64,000 nucleotides of DNA. Source: Anarhynchus alexandrinus (Eukaryota; Chordata; Aves; Charadriiformes; Charadriidae). The notes below the pieces were generated by a model. That model saw only the letters and a list, made by a program, of their open reading frames with translations. It did not search any database and was not told where the DNA came from. This document shows, piece by piece, positions 62,654 through 64,000 of the stretch; position 1 is the first letter of the stretch; each line of letters begins with the position of its first letter. The stretch covers positions 1,392,813-1,456,812 of the forward strand of contig VUYV01000179.1 in NCBI GenBank assembly GCA_008711295.1, read 5' to 3'. Made by a program: the position numbers and the translations under genes.

Positions 62654-64000
62654 GACGTCATTCTGTCAGCAAAATCAGATGGGAGTCTGAGTCTCGTTTA
62701 GAGAGATTTTGATGTAAAGAGCACATTTTGTATTCTTTCTCTTTACTTTTGTCTTTCTAATACTTTCTGCCACAAACTAGCCTATAAGTAGTTTTGTTTC
62801 TTTCTTAAAAAAAAAAAAAAGCTACAGCTGTTAAGATCTGACTTAAAAAAATGCAATATCAGACTTCTGTGCCTCACAGTACTACGGTTTTTGTGTGTTT
62901 TGAAGTTAGGCATGAAAATGTGAGAAACCACATCACCCGTTTGAATTGGCTTCCTTTTCCCAACACCTGGCTTACAGATACGTGGCACTTAGAAAGGAAT
63001 TTGGAAATAAACAAAAAAAAAAAAGGATGTTAGTAGGGAGTGTAAGCTCTAAGACAGAAGCATAGACAACCAGGGAAATGGTTGTCTATATTTTGGAATC
63101 GCTGCCTTCAAAAGACAGGGACTTATAACCCACTGTTTGGCTGTGGTTGGTACAACAGTCCTGTTTCTGTAAAAACAGACACCTTTGGGACATTTTACTT
63201 GAAATAGCATGCAACAAACATCTGCTTTTATATGTAATAGCAATATCAAAAAAGCTGGACTTGTTTTTGCTGTGCTGCCTGTTGTTGCTTTTGAATTTTC
63301 TTTATTGTGTTTGTCCTTGCTGATGATTTATGCATGAAAGAAAAACAAGACTTCTGAAGTTTGGAAAAGAGCCTGTTCTGAGTATGTTGTGGTTTGAATT
63401 GCCTATCAGGTTTTCTGGTTTTGTACTAATATGTGCTTTGGGGAGTTGTGTGGCTCACATGGAAAAGTCCTGCAACAGCCTGTGTTTGTCAGGAACTGCA
63501 GCCCAATCCAATATTTGCTGAACCAGTCAACTTTTTTATGCCATTATTGGGATTTTAGAATTTAAAAAAATAATAATCAGGATAAATAAGGGAAGACTAT
63601 TCTCAGCTTAAACCTGAAAAGGTGCGAGCCACCAGTTCCAATGTGCAGCTGCACATTGATACTTAAAAATCAATGTCACTTGCTCAACTCCCTACCTCTC
63701 TCACCAGGACAGAAAGATTCCTTTTTGCTACAGCCCAGATAAAAGTTGGTAGCAAGATTAGAAATTAGCAAATTAGGGTAAAAACAAACCTGTAGCAAGA
63801 TTAGAAGTAGGTCTTACTTTGTTAGGAAAGGGGAAAGTTGGCTTTAAGACAAGATCTCTTTAAGTTGTGGTTTTAGGAGCACAGTGATGTAAATTGTGCC
63901 CTTTACAGAAGCAGATTTTTGAGTAATTGTGTCTGTAGGCAAAAGTGCCCATGTCCAGCCAGCCAGCTGTGATGTGGCACAGTTTGTGAGCTGTTTCTTG
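62654..64000. other. Gene-free stretch
   Basis: I see no gene. An A run lies at 62807-62820. The 14-base word TAGCAAGATTAGAA occurs twice 43 bases apart (63750-63763 and 63793-63806). Nothing else is recognisable up to the end of the window. Confidence 0.45.

Overview
The window looks like a piece of a bird nuclear genome. The main evidence is copies of the CR1 retrotransposon of several ages, the youngest ending in the ATTCTATG-type tail typical of avian CR1. There are also a few very old MIR-like SINE relics, long AT-rich single-copy DNA, homopolymer runs, and no compact gene structure. I find no intact protein-coding gene, rRNA, tRNA, CRISPR array or operon-like arrangement. Open frames are short (163 codons at most), and the longest are parts of CR1. 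The window is best read as intergenic or deep intronic DNA.

Layout. Positions 1-23 kb are mostly featureless AT-rich DNA. They hold two splice-bounded non-coding exon candidates (822-961, 3589-3658), three MIR-like relics (about 9.8, 12.7 and 22.2 kb), an eroded CR1 (13.5 kb), a short candidate exon (14954-15008), a strong G-quadruplex motif (18.7 kb) and a CTTT microsatellite (21.6 kb). From 23 to 47 kb there are exon candidates (23391-23470 minus, 26313-26407 plus, 40631-40717 plus) and CR1 copies of clearly different ages: 23.7-24.6 kb very old with reverse-transcriptase relics, 31.5-32.0 kb intermediate, 39.0-39.35 kb very old and inverted, and small pieces at 42.2, 44.3 and 46.9 kb. A single-base gap (n) lies at 38621.

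The most striking region is 47.68-55.08 kb. A 3.3-kb block (47874-51189) reappears almost perfectly at 51761-55075; I counted three substitutions and one homopolymer indel by eye. The copies are separated by a 569-bp fragment (51191-51759) bounded by an n on each side. That fragment is about 4% diverged from the first copy and carries a precise 753-bp deletion. Because copy boundaries fall on the n positions and identity is at the level of allelic variation, an assembly duplication of two haplotypes is more likely than a real tandem duplication. The diverged middle piece is probably a paralogue or a diverged homologue placed in the gap. The block holds a CR1 reverse-transcriptase fragment, a perfect hairpin, a cysteine-rich candidate exon on the minus strand and a 25-bp alternating purine-pyrimidine (Z-DNA-prone) tract.

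From 55 to 64 kb there is single-copy DNA with one well-formed non-coding exon candidate (55997-56119), a possibly conserved TAAT-rich element (about 57.9-58.2 kb), and the youngest-looking CR1 in the window (62067-62653), which keeps an open 163-codon C-terminal reverse-transcriptase frame. Exon candidates rest on splice-site reading alone and are all low confidence. Repeat assignments rest on recognising family sequence by eye. I ran no searches.
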